A DNA stretch of 64,000 bases, taken from the NCBI RefSeq assembly GCF_047511655.1, contig NC_133389.1, positions 42,256,295 to 42,320,294 on the forward strand. Reading direction: 5' to 3'. This document shows positions 1 to 12,353 of the stretch, piece after piece. Position 1 is the first letter of the stretch; each line of letters begins with the position of its first letter. Origin of the DNA: Castor canadensis (lineage: Eukaryota > Chordata > Mammalia > Rodentia > Castoridae). The position numbers and the translations under genes are program-made. Below the pieces are notes generated by a model. It was not told the origin of the DNA and ran no database searches. It saw nothing but the letters and a program-made list of their open reading frames with translations.

Positions 1-884
1 GGTCTTCTACTTTCTGAGACAGAAGCCCTGGTTCAGTCATCCACTTTTCCTCCACCTGTGGACTTTATCATCCATAGCAGTGATCTTTTCAACAATATGC
101 TAAAATTTTTCCAACCAAATCCCCTACCAAAATTCTTCATCACTCATTTTTTATTAAGTAAATGAGTGTTTCCTAAATATCCACTCTGCTACTACAGGCT
201 TTGTGTTAGGGTTTGGAAACACAAGGATGAACAAATATGCTCTTTTTCTTCAAAGAGCTTACATTGTAGCATATAAAAAGTTATTTTAAAGTGGTAAAAA
301 AAGTGACATAGATAATATAAAGGAAGTGTGAAGACGAAGGGTGGAGAAGCAGAGAGCAAATACTCTTACAGAGGTCTCACAAAAGACTTCACAAACTGGT
401 ACAGGCTATGTTATTTTGTCCCAGGAGACTCAAAGGCAGAAGTTGTGGTCACCCCAGATTTGTGTTTAGCCAGAAGGCTGTGACCTGAGAACATCATAAG
501 GACTTACCAGATGGGAACAGAATTCATCTAATAAACATTTACTGAGCACCCACATGTGGCAGGACTGTGCAAAGATGATGCTGATATAGACTCAGTCACA
601 GACCAGTGGACGTTGTAACTTGACTGACCTCAGCAAAGCTGCAGTATAACTTAAGTTTCTCTCCTACTACCTCTATTTCTGAATATCTTACCTCTTTGCT
701 CATGGAGCTCTTCTTCCTCACCCCAATTCAGGGAGTAGGTTGGAGAAAGGAAATATAACTATAGAAGGTACTGACAAGTAAATATGTCCAACCTTTAAGC
801 GACAAAACAAAGGAAAACAGTAGCATTCTCACTTCCTCAAACTTTTCATCTTATAATGAATAACAACAAAGAAGATAACACAGT
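1..884. other. Non-coding, no clear feature
   Basis: AT-rich sequence without coding potential. Around 180-300 and 530-580 there are phrases typical of very old mammalian interspersed repeats (transition through a 'gagcacc...' tract), but too decayed to name. Confidence 0.5.
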
Positions 885-1075
885 AATAATTATAGCACTT
901 ATTGAACAACTAACTGTGTTCTAGGGTTTGTGATAAGCATTTTAGAGACATTATATCTTTTAATACACTTGGTAATTCTATGATGTAAGAATAATTAACT
1001 GGATTTTTCAGAAAAGGAAACCAAGCCTCATACTAGTGTATAGTGCCTCAGACTTCCAACTTTGTGGCTTTTCTT
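885..1075 (+). repeat. MIR SINE fossil
   Basis: The order of phrases follows the MIR consensus: a cacttattgaa-like start, then a taagcattttagag-like core, a region ending in atgatgtaagaat, and finally an aaaaggaaacc tract corresponding to the conserved core. It is heavily diverged, as expected for this old tRNA-derived SINE. Confidence 0.55.
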
Positions 1076-1549
1076 CTTCCCGGCAGTCAAATCAATTTTA
1101 ACTGGATTTCATATGTAAATTATCTTTGGGCAAAAAAATGGATCAAATCTTAATTAGAAATGGCCCTATCTAGATATTTCTCTAGAGGCAAAGATATTCA
1201 GATAGGAAACTCCCTAATGTCATAGAGGTATTTTAGATTAGCAGGGTCTTCCTAGCACCCCACAAATAATCCCAATAAAATTGCCCATCCCACCTACCTT
1301 TGAAACTGACTCATGTTCCATGGTTTTAGTCACCATAACTATAATAAACAAAACAGATATCATTATTATGACTAACCACATAAAATGTTTCAATTTGAAT
1401 GAATTTTTAATAGGTCTTAAAGGCCTCCCTTTACTGTGGCTCTCTGTAATTGCTGCTTTTGCTACTCCTCAAACAAGTGCTTTGACATGCTGAAGTCATC
1501 CATTCTTAAAACATGAGTTGTGTGGTCTTTTATCTCACCAAATGAATAT

Positions 1550-1985
1550 TGTGGTCAGCATTAGTATCAAAAGTGTCCATATCTTAATCCCTGGAACCTG
1601 TGAATATGGCAACTTGCATGGTGAAACAGACTTCACAAGAATGATTAAATTAATGCTCTCAAGATGGGCAGATTAATCCTAGATTAGCAAATTTGACCAA
1701 TATAAATATAAAGGTGCTAATAAATGAAGTAGAGAAGCAAGAGAGTCAGTGGCAGAGAGAGATTTGAAGGTATAGCACTGCTGGCTTTGAAAAGGGAAGG
1801 AAGTGCCATAGCCAAAATGCAGACAGCTCCTAGGGCCTGCCAAAGAGATACTACCTGCCTACACCTCAATGTGAACCCAGTGGGCCACATTTCAGACCTC
1901 TGTCTTCCAGAACTGTAAGAGAACAAGGTTTTGCTTTTTAATTCAATAAATTTGTAGTGATTTGATACAACACAATAGGAAATAA
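1550..1985 (+). repeat. MLT1-type MaLR solo LTR
   Basis: Reads as the sense strand of an MLT1 LTR: the phrase taatccctggaacctgtgaa (1585-1604), a gattaaatta segment, an agatgggcagatta segment, and near the 3' end cttccagaactgtaag followed by an AATAAA-containing tail and an ...caataggaaat end. No internal sequence is attached, so it is a solo LTR of the ancient mammalian ERVL-MaLR group. Boundaries are approximate. Confidence 0.75.
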
Positions 1986-2139
1986 ATTCAAATGCCTTTT
2001 ACTCTTTGTTCTTGACACCTCATTATTGAGAACACTGTATGCCATATAAGATGAATCAGACAGTTGAAGTTCCACAGAATCAGTAGCCCAAGTTTCTTTG
2101 CCAAAAATTCTCACTGATTGGCTTTAGAATTCAGTTCTC

Positions 2140-2300
2140 TAGTACAGTAGTTGTCAAATTTGAGTGTTTCGGAATTGTTTGGAAGGTTCATTAAGACCCG
2201 GATGGTTGGGCCTCAACCCAAGAGTTTCTGGTCAACTGTTCCAGAATGGGATGATGCTTGGTACGGGGAACACACTCTGAGAAGCATGGTTCTGTTCTTT
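2140..2300 (+). repeat. MER5-like hAT-Charlie fossil
   Basis: Starts with an acagtagttgtcaaatttgagtgt tract resembling the terminal repeat of MER5-type nonautonomous hAT elements, and continues with a ttgggcctcaaccc segment matching the family's middle. The right end is lost. Confidence 0.4.
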
Positions 2301-2620
2301 TCTGGGAATGTTTTGCTGCAGGAGAGAACTAGATTAATAGGCACATTGACTCCACAGGTGATTGAAATGCAGTAAGACTTAGAATGGGTCGGAAATCTCA
2401 CTAAGCTGTTACCTCAGACTATAAATGAGACCTGCTGCTCATTCTTTATCACAGCACTAGCACAGTGCCTAGAAGAGAACAGAGTTTAGTGAGTAGAGGT
2501 TGACTGAATGAATAAATAAATGATCCTGACAGCAAGTCTTCATTCATTCAGTCAGTCAGTCACTTTATTTATTGACAGCCTCCTTTGCACCAGGCATTGT
2601 TTTAGGTGAGTTTTTTTGGA

Positions 2621-2876
2621 AGATAAAATGGAGAGCCAAATAAGCAAAAAATCTCTCTTCTTTTGGTGGACTGAGAGAAATAAGGATAAGCTAAATCATT
2701 TATATGGAATGTTAGAAAGCGATGGTTACTATGTGAGAAGAGATTCGGAGATAAAATGGAGAGCCAAATAAGCAAAAAATCTCTCTTCTTTTGGTGGACT
2801 GAGAGAAACAAGGATAAGCTAAATCATTTATATGGAATGTTAGAAAGCAATGGTTACTATGTGAGAAGAGAATCGG
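2621..2876. repeat. Recent 128-bp direct tandem duplication
   Basis: Two head-to-tail copies (2621-2748 and 2749-2876) have the same length and differ at only three positions by eye, about 98% identity. The surrounding sequence is single copy. The low divergence, compared with neighbouring old repeats, marks this as a young event. It has no coding role; open frames on both strands here are chance. Confidence 0.92.
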
Positions 2877-3004
2877 AGCTAGGGAGAAGACGGTATTTAA
2901 ATTGTGTAGTCACAGTAGGTCTTTCCTTACTCCCCTCAAGCACTATTAAACTCTCTTATGAAGAGAGCTTCTATAACAGAATTCATGAGACTGAGGAATT
3001 GATA

Positions 3005-3245
3005 GAGAACAGAAACTTATTTTCTCACAGTCCTGAGGGTTGGGAAGTCCAAGGAGCCAGCTGCTGATGGGTGGGGGCCTCCTTGCTACATCCTGATGTA
3101 ATAGAAGAAGAACAGAAGCTGGGAAGCCTCTTTTTTAAGGGGCTTTCCATTCATGAGGTAAGAGCTCTAATGACCTCATCACCTCTTAATACCATCACAC
3201 TGGCAACACCTGAGTTTTGGGAGGACACAGTCAAGCCATTGTGAT
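3005..3245 (-). repeat. Old interspersed repeat remnant (MaLR-like, antisense)
   Basis: Contains the phrases acttattttctcacagtcctgagggttgggaagtcc, then a cctcttaataccatcacac segment and gttttgggaggacaca. This series recurs in an ancient mammalian LTR/MaLR-like family read antisense. The middle is deleted and the subfamily is not assigned. Confidence 0.45.
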
Positions 3246-4404
3246 GTTCATCAAGCCCTTGACTGCTGCAGTTTGGCCTGAACACCAAGACACTGCAAAT
3301 AGAAAGAGGAAGAATTCTGTCCCTTGTCCTCCAGGAGTTTACAGTCTGTAAGCCCAATACAGAGGATGGAGTTACCTAATACTTGCCAGCAGTGTCCCTC
3401 CTCCAATTACCAGGAACCTACATGCAACCACAGTTAACACTTCAAACACCATCCAAGAGTGAACCCAGGGGCACTGGGAAGGCAGTGAAGGAAAAGCCTT
3501 CTCGTTTATATTTATAGTCTTTGGGCACCCACTTTCCAAGCTTTAAAAAAATTATTGTGCTAGAAAGAAAGAGGGTAATGATGTTTTCTACATTTTTACT
3601 TTACCTTTGAATAAGAGTGTCTTTTTTATTTTCAAAGCTCTTCTGCATGTTACCTTACAGAATGAAAAGAGAAGAATTTAAAGATCTGGGTCAACTTTAA
3701 AATTCCAGAATGAACACGCCTTATTTTTCTAAAATAAGTGGATATAAATTTTATATTTTCCCAAGACATTTTGGGGAGGAAATTAAGTAGAATATACAAA
3801 GTATTATGCAAAATTTTTAATGTTTCAATAAAGTAATGATGGAGCTAATTATGATTTCAATGGGAGATGTATCCCTTTTTTTAGGCAGCCTAAAGAATGA
3901 ACTTACCATAGAGGAATAACTTATAATGTTCAATATAACACAGTAATTAACTGTATATTTACAAATAGCTAGTAGAGAGGAGTTTGGATGTTCCCAAAAT
4001 CTTTGACGTAAAGGATATTCCAATTACCCTGATCTGATCTTTCCACATTGTATGCAACATACATTGAAATATCATACTGTGCTCCATAAATATGTATGAT
4101 TATTATGTGTCAGTTAAAAAAAAGAACTAAGTTGACTGTTTGCCTATCTGTATACATTACCGTGAGTATAGATCATAAAAGTCTTATTTGACTACACAAT
4201 GAAACTGACATGATAAGGCAATTCTTAGTTTCTCTAAGTATGTGCAAGACTAGAAATACTGAAACTTCATTTTTTTATGATGGTACAGTATAGCCACAAT
4301 GTTTTAAAATCTTCTTTTTGAAATCAAATCAAACTCATTCACCCTTTGAAAAAACTACTCCTATTTTTACTCACCTACTCTTTAAACTACTTCTAAAACA
4401 TTAT
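3246..4404. other. Non-coding, no clear feature
   Basis: AT-rich sequence without recognisable gene or repeat structure. Short frames are interrupted and lack codon bias. Confidence 0.5.
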
Positions 4405-4580
4405 TTCAGATGTTAGTCTTCATTAGAATCACCTCTATGGCTTAAAACCATTTGCTGGGCCCCAATCACAGAGTCTCTTAAGTCAAGGGTAGGGAAAGAA
4501 AATGTGAATTTCTCACAAATGTCCAGGTGATACTGATGCAGTTGATTTGGGGCCTATACTTAGAGAACCTCTGTTCCAAA
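4405..4580 (+). repeat. MER5-like hAT-Charlie fossil
   Basis: The phrases attagaatcacct, ggccccaatcacagagt, gtgaatttctcaca and ccaggtgatactgatgcag occur in the order of the MER5A/B consensus, ending in a gagaacctctgt terminal-repeat-like tract. Confidence 0.65.
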
Positions 4581-5809
4581 TAAAATTGAAGTGACTAATT
4601 GAAATTGTTCTTCCCTTCCACTATAATAGCCAATACACCCAAAGACAGTAATAAACAACCATCATAATTTCTCCTCAGGAAAAACAGTTCAATCAGATTT
4701 AATCTTCCATTTGCTATTCCTTTCACTAATTCTACTGATGCTCCCTAAATTCTCTGGGAAAAAACACCCTGAAAATATAAAAATTAAAATTAGATGCCAT
4801 GTATCAATAAAGGCCTAAGAGATAATGAATTAAGTAGAAGTAGCCTTCTTTAGGTCTTGCAAATAACCCAACCCCCTTATACATTTGCTTTTTTAGATTA
4901 GAGCACAATTTTGTTCCCGAAGGCCTCACAAGGCTACTTAGCTCATCAACCAAAAATTCATTGCTCTGATTTCTTGTGTTTTAGTAACTGTATAGAGATA
5001 GGAAGTCAATTTTTACTTCACTATTTTACATTTAGAACAATTAATTTCTTAAATCTATCTTCCCAAACTACAGTTAAGGGTTTCAAATTATAAAAAAAAG
5101 CAAACAAATTTATGTTTTTAACTAACAAACTAAGTGAAACAGGACTCCTACAGCAACAAATAAAGCATGTCTTTTAACATTTGGAAATTCAGTAGATGCC
5201 TCTTTAATACAATGTAGAAGTGTATACTGGTCCTCAGTTCATTAGTTTTAGTATGCCCTGTTAAAATATCTTACTTGCATTTTTCTATCTGCCAAGATGT
5301 CAGTTCTGACATGACTCTCTTCAGGCGAAATGTGGTTGGCCTTTCCTCATTTTTTGCTGACACAGAAAATGAACAATTTCTTAACATCATTTAGGATAAT
5401 GCTATCTGAATCATAGCAAGTTCAAGTATAAACGAGGTGCACATGTTAAGTCATCTGCAGAATGACAGAAAGGTACTATTTTACAACTGGGTGAATTAGT
5501 TCAGGGCATGAAAATTTAGCAGCCAGACTAACCAATTCCAGATGTGCATTTGACTGATGGAAAAATTTTGAAATACATAAAGACGACCAGCCTTTAGATT
5601 CCTCATTTCCACTTGCATATAACGTTTGACTTTAATCTAATGTATATGCAAGTTGTTTCCTGCAATGTTGAGCATTAACTATAATGCATCCTTATCTGGA
5701 GCACATTTGATGATTTGGGTTGGTCATTAAAATATTTAAATTGAGCACTTAACTATAGTTTAGAAAATTATATTCTCTGCATTTGAAATAACCATAAATA
5801 AAACTCTCT
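4581..5809. other. Non-coding, no clear feature
   Basis: AT-rich intergenic sequence. I see no gene, no RNA gene and no repeat that I can name. Confidence 0.5.
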
Positions 5810-6050
5810 TTAAATTATTATGGAAAAATAATGCTAAGTGAAAAAAGCAGAATACAAAATTGAATCCACACTGTAATTGCAACTATATAAAACTGGTTAT
5901 GCATGCAAACAAGATTGGGGGAAAACATGGAAATGTAAGTGATTTGTTAAGAAAGTGGTTTGGGAGAGTTGCTTTTAAAAACCTATCCCTTTTATAGTTA
6001 TTTGTATAATTTTCAAAAATCTTAAAAACTATTTAGGGGAAGAAATTGTG
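5810..6050 (+). mobile_element. Ancient L1M fragment (ORF2 3' end/3' UTR)
   Basis: The tract aagtgaaaaaagcagaatacaaaattg and the following run of short A-rich phrases match the tail of old L1M elements just after ORF2, ending with a taattttcaaaaatcttaaaaac-like segment. Only a fragment remains. Confidence 0.5.
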
Positions 6051-7210
6051 TTTTCTCCTTTTAGATTGAATGTCTTCCTCTCATTGGTGATACTTTAAAT
6101 TATCAAAACATGGGAAAGATAGTTTGAGCATCAGAGAAACAGTTGCTATCTTCTTTCCTTCAAAAGAATATATTTTAAAACTCACGATGTTATTGTAGAT
6201 CTACTGATGCATATTTTTTACACAGATATTATTATTGCAATTCATCACTAACATTACAGTTATCAAAAATACTAGTCTTCCAACCAGAAGTAATCATGGA
6301 ATCATAATAAAGACAAATGAACTAAATTACTGATGAAGTTGAAAGTTGCAGTATTTTGATTAAACAGCCAGCAGGAATTGTCAGACTAATTAACTCAGGG
6401 TCAAGCTACTGCTGAACCAAATGCCAGAACTATCAAAATCCAATACAGGCTATGCCCCGTTACTTCACTAAGACTATGTATTTGTACTTAAGAGTAATGA
6501 TCTGATATGTTAAGAAAGTTTAGCTCAGTAAAATAACTGCTGTTGAGAACTATTTGTGCCAGGGCTGTTGTCAGCAAATCACTCAAGTTCTGATAGTCAA
6601 GTTAAGTCTTTTCAGTTCTGAAAGCTACTTTGTTTCTTTAACAGGTAACTTATGCACAAGTAGGCTTAGGGACAACCTATCACCTAATACTCATATCCCT
6701 GACCATGGTGCTAGATAGTGAGAAGAAGGGAGGACCTGAGGCCTCAGGGGTAACAGAACACCCCTTTAAGAACTCAAGATCAAGATGGCAGAACATTAGC
6801 AGTGATGCAGGCAGAAGAAAAGTAGTCCCCGAGGAAGGCAATAGCCTAAGGATGGAGTTCTTCTTCTCCTTTTCATTGGTTCCCTATGAGCCTCAACATT
6901 TATCATTAAAGATGATGAGAATTTAACCCATTCTGATCCAATTCATCTCCTTCCTTTCTTGGTTACTTTAATTGTTTCCATTGTCTGTACCAAATGTTAG
7001 TCCATCAGACAGATATTTAGAGAACATAAAGTTACTAGCTCAAATTGTAAATGGCGAGTACAATGTCTTCAACTCTTAGAGAGATGTTAACTATCCAAAC
7101 CTCCTTCCCTAAGAAACTAACAAACAACTGAAGCAGACTTACTTGCTTCAATTTAAGTAAAAAGTGGGATTTACTAGGAAACCAAATCAAGGTAGCACAC
7201 ATTAAGTTGG
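6051..7210. other. Non-coding, no clear feature
   Basis: AT-rich sequence without recognisable structure. A 73-codon frame near 6705 has no homology that I recognise and no supporting context. Confidence 0.45.
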
Positions 7211-7220
7211 ATAAGATGTA

Positions 7221-7318
7221 GGATGGAGGCATGGCTCAAGCAGTGGAGCATCTGGCTAGCAAGTGCAAAACCCTGAGTTCAAACCCCTGTACCATAAACA
7301 AACAAACAAACAAATAAG
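7221..7318 (+). mobile_element. ID-type SINE with target-site duplication
   Basis: A tRNA-derived SINE with an A box (atggctcaagcagtggagc) and a B box (tgagttcaaaccc), ending in a (caaa)n tail. It is flanked by the perfect 10-bp direct repeat ataagatgta at 7211-7220 and 7319-7328. The family is transcribed by Pol III and moved by L1 machinery. The clean duplication indicates a fairly young insertion. Confidence 0.85.
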
Positions 7319-7352
7319 ATAAGATGTAAAGGAGCATGAATTCAGGTATATG

Positions 7353-7570
7353 TTAGTGGTTTTCAACTAGAGCAATGCTGTCTAATTGTCACAAGTGAAG
7401 GGGCTGAGGAGTTGTCACAGATGAGGAAGGGAGAGATGTATTGGCATCAATGGGTAGAGGCCAGGGATGCTGCTAAAACATCCCACAAATGCACAGAATA
7501 ATTACCTGTAATATTTTTTCAAGTATCTGACCCCAAATAGCAATAAGACCAAGGTTAAGAAACCCTCGGT
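7353..7570 (+). repeat. hAT-Charlie nonautonomous DNA transposon fossil
   Basis: Left end tagtggttttcaac and right end gttaagaaaccctcg are inverted-repeat-like. The interior carries gggtagaggccagggatgctgctaa and cccacaaatgcacag, characteristic of a widespread mammalian MER-class hAT element. Confidence 0.7.
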
Positions 7571-8164
7571 ATGAATATTCATGAAAGCTTATAATCATCA
7601 TGTCTAACTCGTAATTGTCTTAGCTCAACAAAATAGTTACTCATTCATGCATAATGAATATTCTCTTTTAACAGCCTGTCCAGTTTTAAAATAACATATG
7701 GGAAATTTTGGTTGTACGGAATTTGAATAGCTTTATAGAAAGGCCTCCATGGTCCCTGCTCTAATTGTTCTGCAACTTTCATCCATAAGTCTCACACTAA
7801 AGATTTAACTAGTTTCTTAAAAGATAAAAGCATATTAGTGAGGGAATAAAGCCTATCATAGCACTTATCATAAGACAGTCTGTGACTATTTACATATGTT
7901 TTCCTCCTTGAAACTGAATTTCTCAGGAGCATGAACCAACTAAGACCAAATACATAACTGAAAGGATAGGCCAATGGATGGCTGGAATCTGGATGAATGA
8001 TGCTGGTTCAGTTTAAGAGCAGTTTTTTAAACACTCTGAGTTTATTGATCATTTCTTTTTTCTTTTTAAAGGGTCATTAATTCTGTTCTATACCTGACAA
8101 TGACAGTATTTTTGTTTTCATAATCAATTATTTAAAAATATAAAATAAAATCAAGATTTTCAAA
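7571..8164. other. Non-coding, no clear feature
   Basis: AT-rich single-copy-looking sequence; nothing supported. Confidence 0.45.
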
Positions 8165-8612
8165 ATGTCTCTTGTGTTTATTGTTGGGTTGTGTCTCCAA
8201 AAAGACATAAAATCCTAATCCTCAATACTCAGGTAGTTCCTTATTTGAAGTAGGCTCACTGCAGATGTAGTAAGTTACAATGAAGTCATTAGGATAACCC
8301 CTAATCCATTGTGATGGTGCTTTATATAAAGGGGAAATTTGGACACAAACACACATAGTGGGTCACTACCATGTGAAGATCATGGCAAAGACTGAGTGAT
8401 GCTTCTACATACCAAGGGATCCAAAGATTGCCAGGAAACCTATCAGAAAGACTAAGGGAGAGCACAGAACAGATTCTTATTCACGGCCCCCAAAGAAACC
8501 AATCTAGCAGACACCTTAATTTTGTACGTCCAGTCTCCATAACTGCAGGACAGTACATTTCTTTGTGGCATTTGTTACAGCAGCCCTATAAAACTAATAT
8601 ATCAAGAACATA
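8165..8612 (+). repeat. Ancient MaLR-like LTR
   Basis: The segment order is typical of an old mammalian LTR: gttgtgtctcc, tgaagtcattaggat, cctaatccattgtgatggtgctttat, ggggaaatttggacacaaac, accatgtgaagat, ccaaagattgcca and finally gcagccctataaaactaatat at the 3' end. Solo and heavily mutated; the exact subfamily is not assigned. Confidence 0.6.
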
Positions 8613-9639
8613 ATATATTTTCTTTAGACATAGCTGTAAACAAATAAATGAATACAAACTAATTCCAAATATTCTTCTTCCTTATCCATACATCGACTGC
8701 AAAAACTTGTTCTGATGTTCACACTTTTAGTTTCACTGCCCTCTAACACTTTTTGGAACTCTGTCTAACAAATCTAGTGAGGATGCTGGTGATTGGAACT
8801 TAGATTTCATCTCCACCCCAGTTGCTATACATGGTAAACCCATTCAACAGTTTCCAGACCTCCTCAGCACCAAAGACTTGACTTCCTGTTCACTTTGGCC
8901 ATGTGATCATAACCAGTCATTAAACCTAGTTACCATGTAAATTGCATGACCTCTTGCCTTCTTTCTGGCTTCACTAATAAACAAAGACTTGAAAATTGCC
9001 CTTTTATGGGTAAAGGAGGGAAAACTTACTTTGGTTCTTTAAATTGCCTAAAAGCAAAGAGTGTGAAGTGGTGACAGTGAATAAGGCCCTGTTACCCGTA
9101 CATGTGATCGCTAGCCAGGTCCCCAAAGACACATGAATGATCTCTTACCTGATGATCTTGGCTGAACAATATTGGACAACTGGTTTGTCCATCAATATTT
9201 AGGCATAGAATAAAGGAAGTTTCAACAGAATTTTCCACCCCATCCCTTAGACTGTACTAGATTGCTATATTTTGGGGAGATATATCTACCCAAGTGTTTC
9301 TTGTTCTACCAGACACTTGCATGAATTGCCAGACTGATAGCAAGAGCAGAAAACAGCCAGCAGAGAAAGACATTCCAAAAGGAAAGCAATCCAGAGTGGG
9401 TGGTTCTCATTATAGAAGAGGAGGATTTCAGTTGGATCTTTGATCTTGATGAAAGTATGGCTTCTACAAGGAAGTATATTAGCAAAGATAAGAGGAAGGG
9501 CCTCTTCCCTCAGAGGTTCCCACATAACAGTAACACTTCTGCAGCTCTAAAGTCTACTGTAAAAGTTGAGGTCCCTCTCAAAGGAAAAGCATTGCAGAGC
9601 ATAAAGTAAATTCTTTTGCCCCACTTTTGCCATTGCCCC
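8613..9639. other. Non-coding, no clear feature
   Basis: No gene seen. Two overlapping 69-79-codon frames near 9286-9609 lie on opposite strands and have no recognisable content. Confidence 0.45.
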
Positions 9640-10090
9640 TAGATTTCCATCCTGGACAGATGAATTAGATTTTCAGTCCCTCAAGTTTCCTCACTGGCCT
9701 TCCTACCTCCAGATTTCCCCTCCAGTGCTTGCCTCTCTGTGCCTTCACTTTGTGTTCAGTAGGTCCACATTGCCTTTCCCCTCCAACATTCTCTTCATTG
9801 ACTGATATCAATTCCTTCCTTACTCAAGTATTAGCTCAATTTTAAGCAATCCCTGATCCCCTGAGCGTGGGTTCGGAACTTTAAATTTTTGTCCTCAGAG
9901 TACTTACTTATATATACCATTGTCATTCTTACCATTATATTACATTGAAAATATCTGTTTAGAAGAAGTAAGTCTCTTCCTCTAGACTGTAAGGTATTTG
10001 ACAACAAACCTACCCTATTAATTTCTTTATTCCCTGTACTGTACCTGGAACAAAGAGTACACACAATAAGTATTTAACTGAATACATGAA
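9640..10090 (+). mobile_element. LINE-2 3' end fossil
   Basis: Follows the L2 3' region: a caattttaagcaatccctgat-like tract (9837-9857), then cttcctctagactgtaag, a tattccctgtactgtacctggaac segment and the terminal aataagtatttaactgaata. The 3' terminus is intact enough to place the end near 10085. Confidence 0.75.
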
Positions 10091-10682
10091 AGATATTGCA
10101 AGGGAACTTTAACTTATGTCCACTGAACTTGGTAGATAGTTAATAAGTATCTACCAAGTGCTTAGCATATAAAAAGCTATTCAATTATATCTTTTTATTC
10201 TCTGTAGAAGTACTTTTCTCATGTTAAAATTTTGACCTTTGCAAATATTTAGCACAAGACTATTTTATTGCAGTTAAAATAAAACTTAAAATATTCCCCT
10301 ACAATCAGCTGTGCATTAGCATGCACTAACCTAATTAAAAAGCAAGAACTGTAACAGGAGAAAGGAGATGGGCCATACATGGACTGCAAAGAAATAAAAG
10401 GAACAAAGTCATGACTAAAAAGGAGACAATCTCTCTCATAAAGGTCAAATGAACATTTGTCAAACTAGTTTTTCCACTTGGAATCCCACTTACAAGATTG
10501 GAAATGTATCATTTTTAAAACTACATATAAATATATTTTTTCTTAATAAAGAAAAAAATACTTTTTTAAATAATAAAACACAAGTTCTTTGTCCAATTGT
10601 AACCTTCAAATAGGCCTAGACCACAAATTGTCTTATCACCACATATATACTTGGTTCTCAGTACCTAGGATAGACTTGTCCA
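10091..10682. other. Non-coding, no clear feature
   Basis: AT-rich sequence; nothing supported. Confidence 0.45.
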
Positions 10683-10878
10683 AATGATGGTACTAGGGAT
10701 TGAATTTAGGGATACTTGCTTGCTAGGCACACACTTTACCACTTGAACCACACTCATTCCTTGTGATTTTAGGTTGTTATTTAGATAAGGTCTTACATTT
10801 TTGCCCAAGCTAGCCTCAGACTGCCATCCTCCTGAGTAGCTGGGACCTCAGGCATGCACCACCATGCCCAGCTTGGGC
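10683..10878 (-). mobile_element. B1-dID composite SINE (antisense)
   Basis: Read left to right it is the antisense of an ID part (ggtactagggattgaattta, ttgaaccacactcattcc) followed by the antisense of a B1/7SL-derived part (gataaggtcttac, gagtagctgggacctcaggcatgcaccaccatgccc). This is the B1-dID order described for squirrel- and beaver-related rodents. Confidence 0.75.
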
Positions 10879-10894
10879 TTTTGGTTTGTGTGTT

Positions 10895-11815
10895 TGTTTA
10901 ATTTTGTTTGTTTGTTTGAAAAAAATTTTATTAGCATGTATTAGTTGTATAGGAGATTTCATTGTGACATTTTCATGTATGCTTACAATGTATCTTGTTT
11001 TGTTCACACCTCACCATCATTCTCCCTCACCACCCCAACACTTAAAATGATTTCAAAATTGTTCTATTTTCATACAAGTATATAAAGTACATCAACCATA
11101 TCTGCCCTTTACTCTCTCCATTTACCCTCCCCCCCTCACTAAGAGCTGTTTTACACTCCTATCCTTTATTTTTTCAAATGTCTATTTATTGTTCAAAGGG
11201 ATTTCTCCATGGCATTTGACCTGTGAATATATTGCCCTTCAATCAGATTGACCCCTCTATTACTGTCCCTTACTCTTTATCCCCCACACCCTATTATTCA
11301 ACAACTTTCAGTGCTTTTCATTTTGCCACCTTCCTACACAAATGCAGTGTATTTTGACATTATTCACTCCCTCTCATGCTCTTTTCCTCTCCCTCCTCCT
11401 ATGTGTGAGAGAAAACATAGGACCTTTGTGTTTCTGAACCTGGCTTACTTCACTTAACATGATGATCTCCAGTTCTATCCATTTACCTGAAAATGACACA
11501 ATTTCATTCTTCTTTATGGCTGAATAATATACTCTATTGTGTTTATATACCACATTTTCTAACCCACTCATTACTTTTAGGGCACTGTGTTGTTTTATTA
11601 GCTTAGATATTCTGAATAGCGCTGCAATAAACATGGGTGTGCAAGTGGTTCTATTGTATCCTGACTTAAATTCCTTCAGGTATATGTCCAGGAGTGGTAT
11701 CACTGGATTGTATGGTAGTTCTGTTTTTAGTTTTTTGAGGAAACTCCATACTGCTTTCCACAGTAGCTGTACTAATATACATTCCCACCAACAGTGTAGG
11801 AGAGGAAGACACATT
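10895..11815 (-). mobile_element. L1 3' portion: ORF2 C terminus and 3' UTR (antisense)
   Basis: On the minus strand, 11814-11374 reads as an L1 ORF2 tail: [74 protein letters not shown]. The sequence from about 11373 leftwards to 10900 is the L1 3' UTR, ending in a T-rich/(tttg)n stretch. The reverse transcriptase region is missing; substitutions and loss of the upstream part make it non-functional. Confidence 0.85.
11374..11814 (-). pseudogene. L1 ORF2 C-terminal fragment
   Basis: A 146-codon open remnant of the ORF2 carboxy terminus. The Cys/His-rich motif near its start ([10 protein letters not shown]) and the downstream FIAALF and YYSAIKKNE blocks are diagnostic. Endonuclease and reverse transcriptase are absent. 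It is not a host gene. Confidence 0.85.
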
Positions 11816-12351
11816 TCTTATAGGCAAGAAAACATCAGGTCTTACTTTTTAATCAACCTTGCCAATCTATGTCTTTCAATTAGGGAATCGATTTAGCTAC
11901 TTACCAGTTGAAATTTCTTTATTTCAATACTTTCATGTAAGGTACTTTTGAGTATATTCTATAGTGCTACATTGGTAATCAAAAGTTGCTTGCGTTTCTA
12001 TTTATCATGGAAGGTTTTTACTTCCCCTTCAATTGTGGATGATAGTTTTGCTGTATAGAGTGATATAGGTTTTCAGCTATTTTCTTTAAGTATTTGAAAT
12101 ACTTTATTCCATACCCTTATTGCTTTTAAGATTTCTGTTGAGAAATCTGCTGTTATTCTTAGGGGTTTACCTTTATAGGTGATTTGATGTTTCTCTTTCA
12201 ATATTCTTTCCTTGTTATCTGTTCTTAATGTGTTTACTATATATGCCATGGAGAGGTTCCATTTGGTCATCAGTTTGGGGTCTTGAACGGATACCTCTTT
12301 CTCAAGATTTAGGAAGTTTTCTGTTATTATTCTGTTTAATATGCTTCCTAT
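11816..12351 (-). mobile_element. L1 5'-region-like sequence, antisense (left part)
   Basis: T-rich sequence with phrases such as gagaaatctgctgttattctt and ttaggaagttttctgttatt, characteristic of the antisense of L1M-type 5' sequence. It is directly continuous, across the younger L1 insertion, with the sequence starting at 13379. It abuts the ORF2 tail at 11815, so the central ORF1/ORF2 part is missing or a second element begins here. Confidence 0.6.
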
Positions 12352-12353
12352 AA

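Noticed and set aside
2621-2876. CRISPR-like or satellite array
   Set aside because: Only two contiguous copies without spacers, in a mammalian genome; a simple tandem duplication.
2756-3067. 103-codon plus-strand frame
   Set aside because: It spans the second copy of the tandem duplication and then an old repeat remnant; chance frame without homology.
11537-11896. 119-codon plus-strand frame
   Set aside because: It is the complement of the L1 ORF2 tail on the minus strand.
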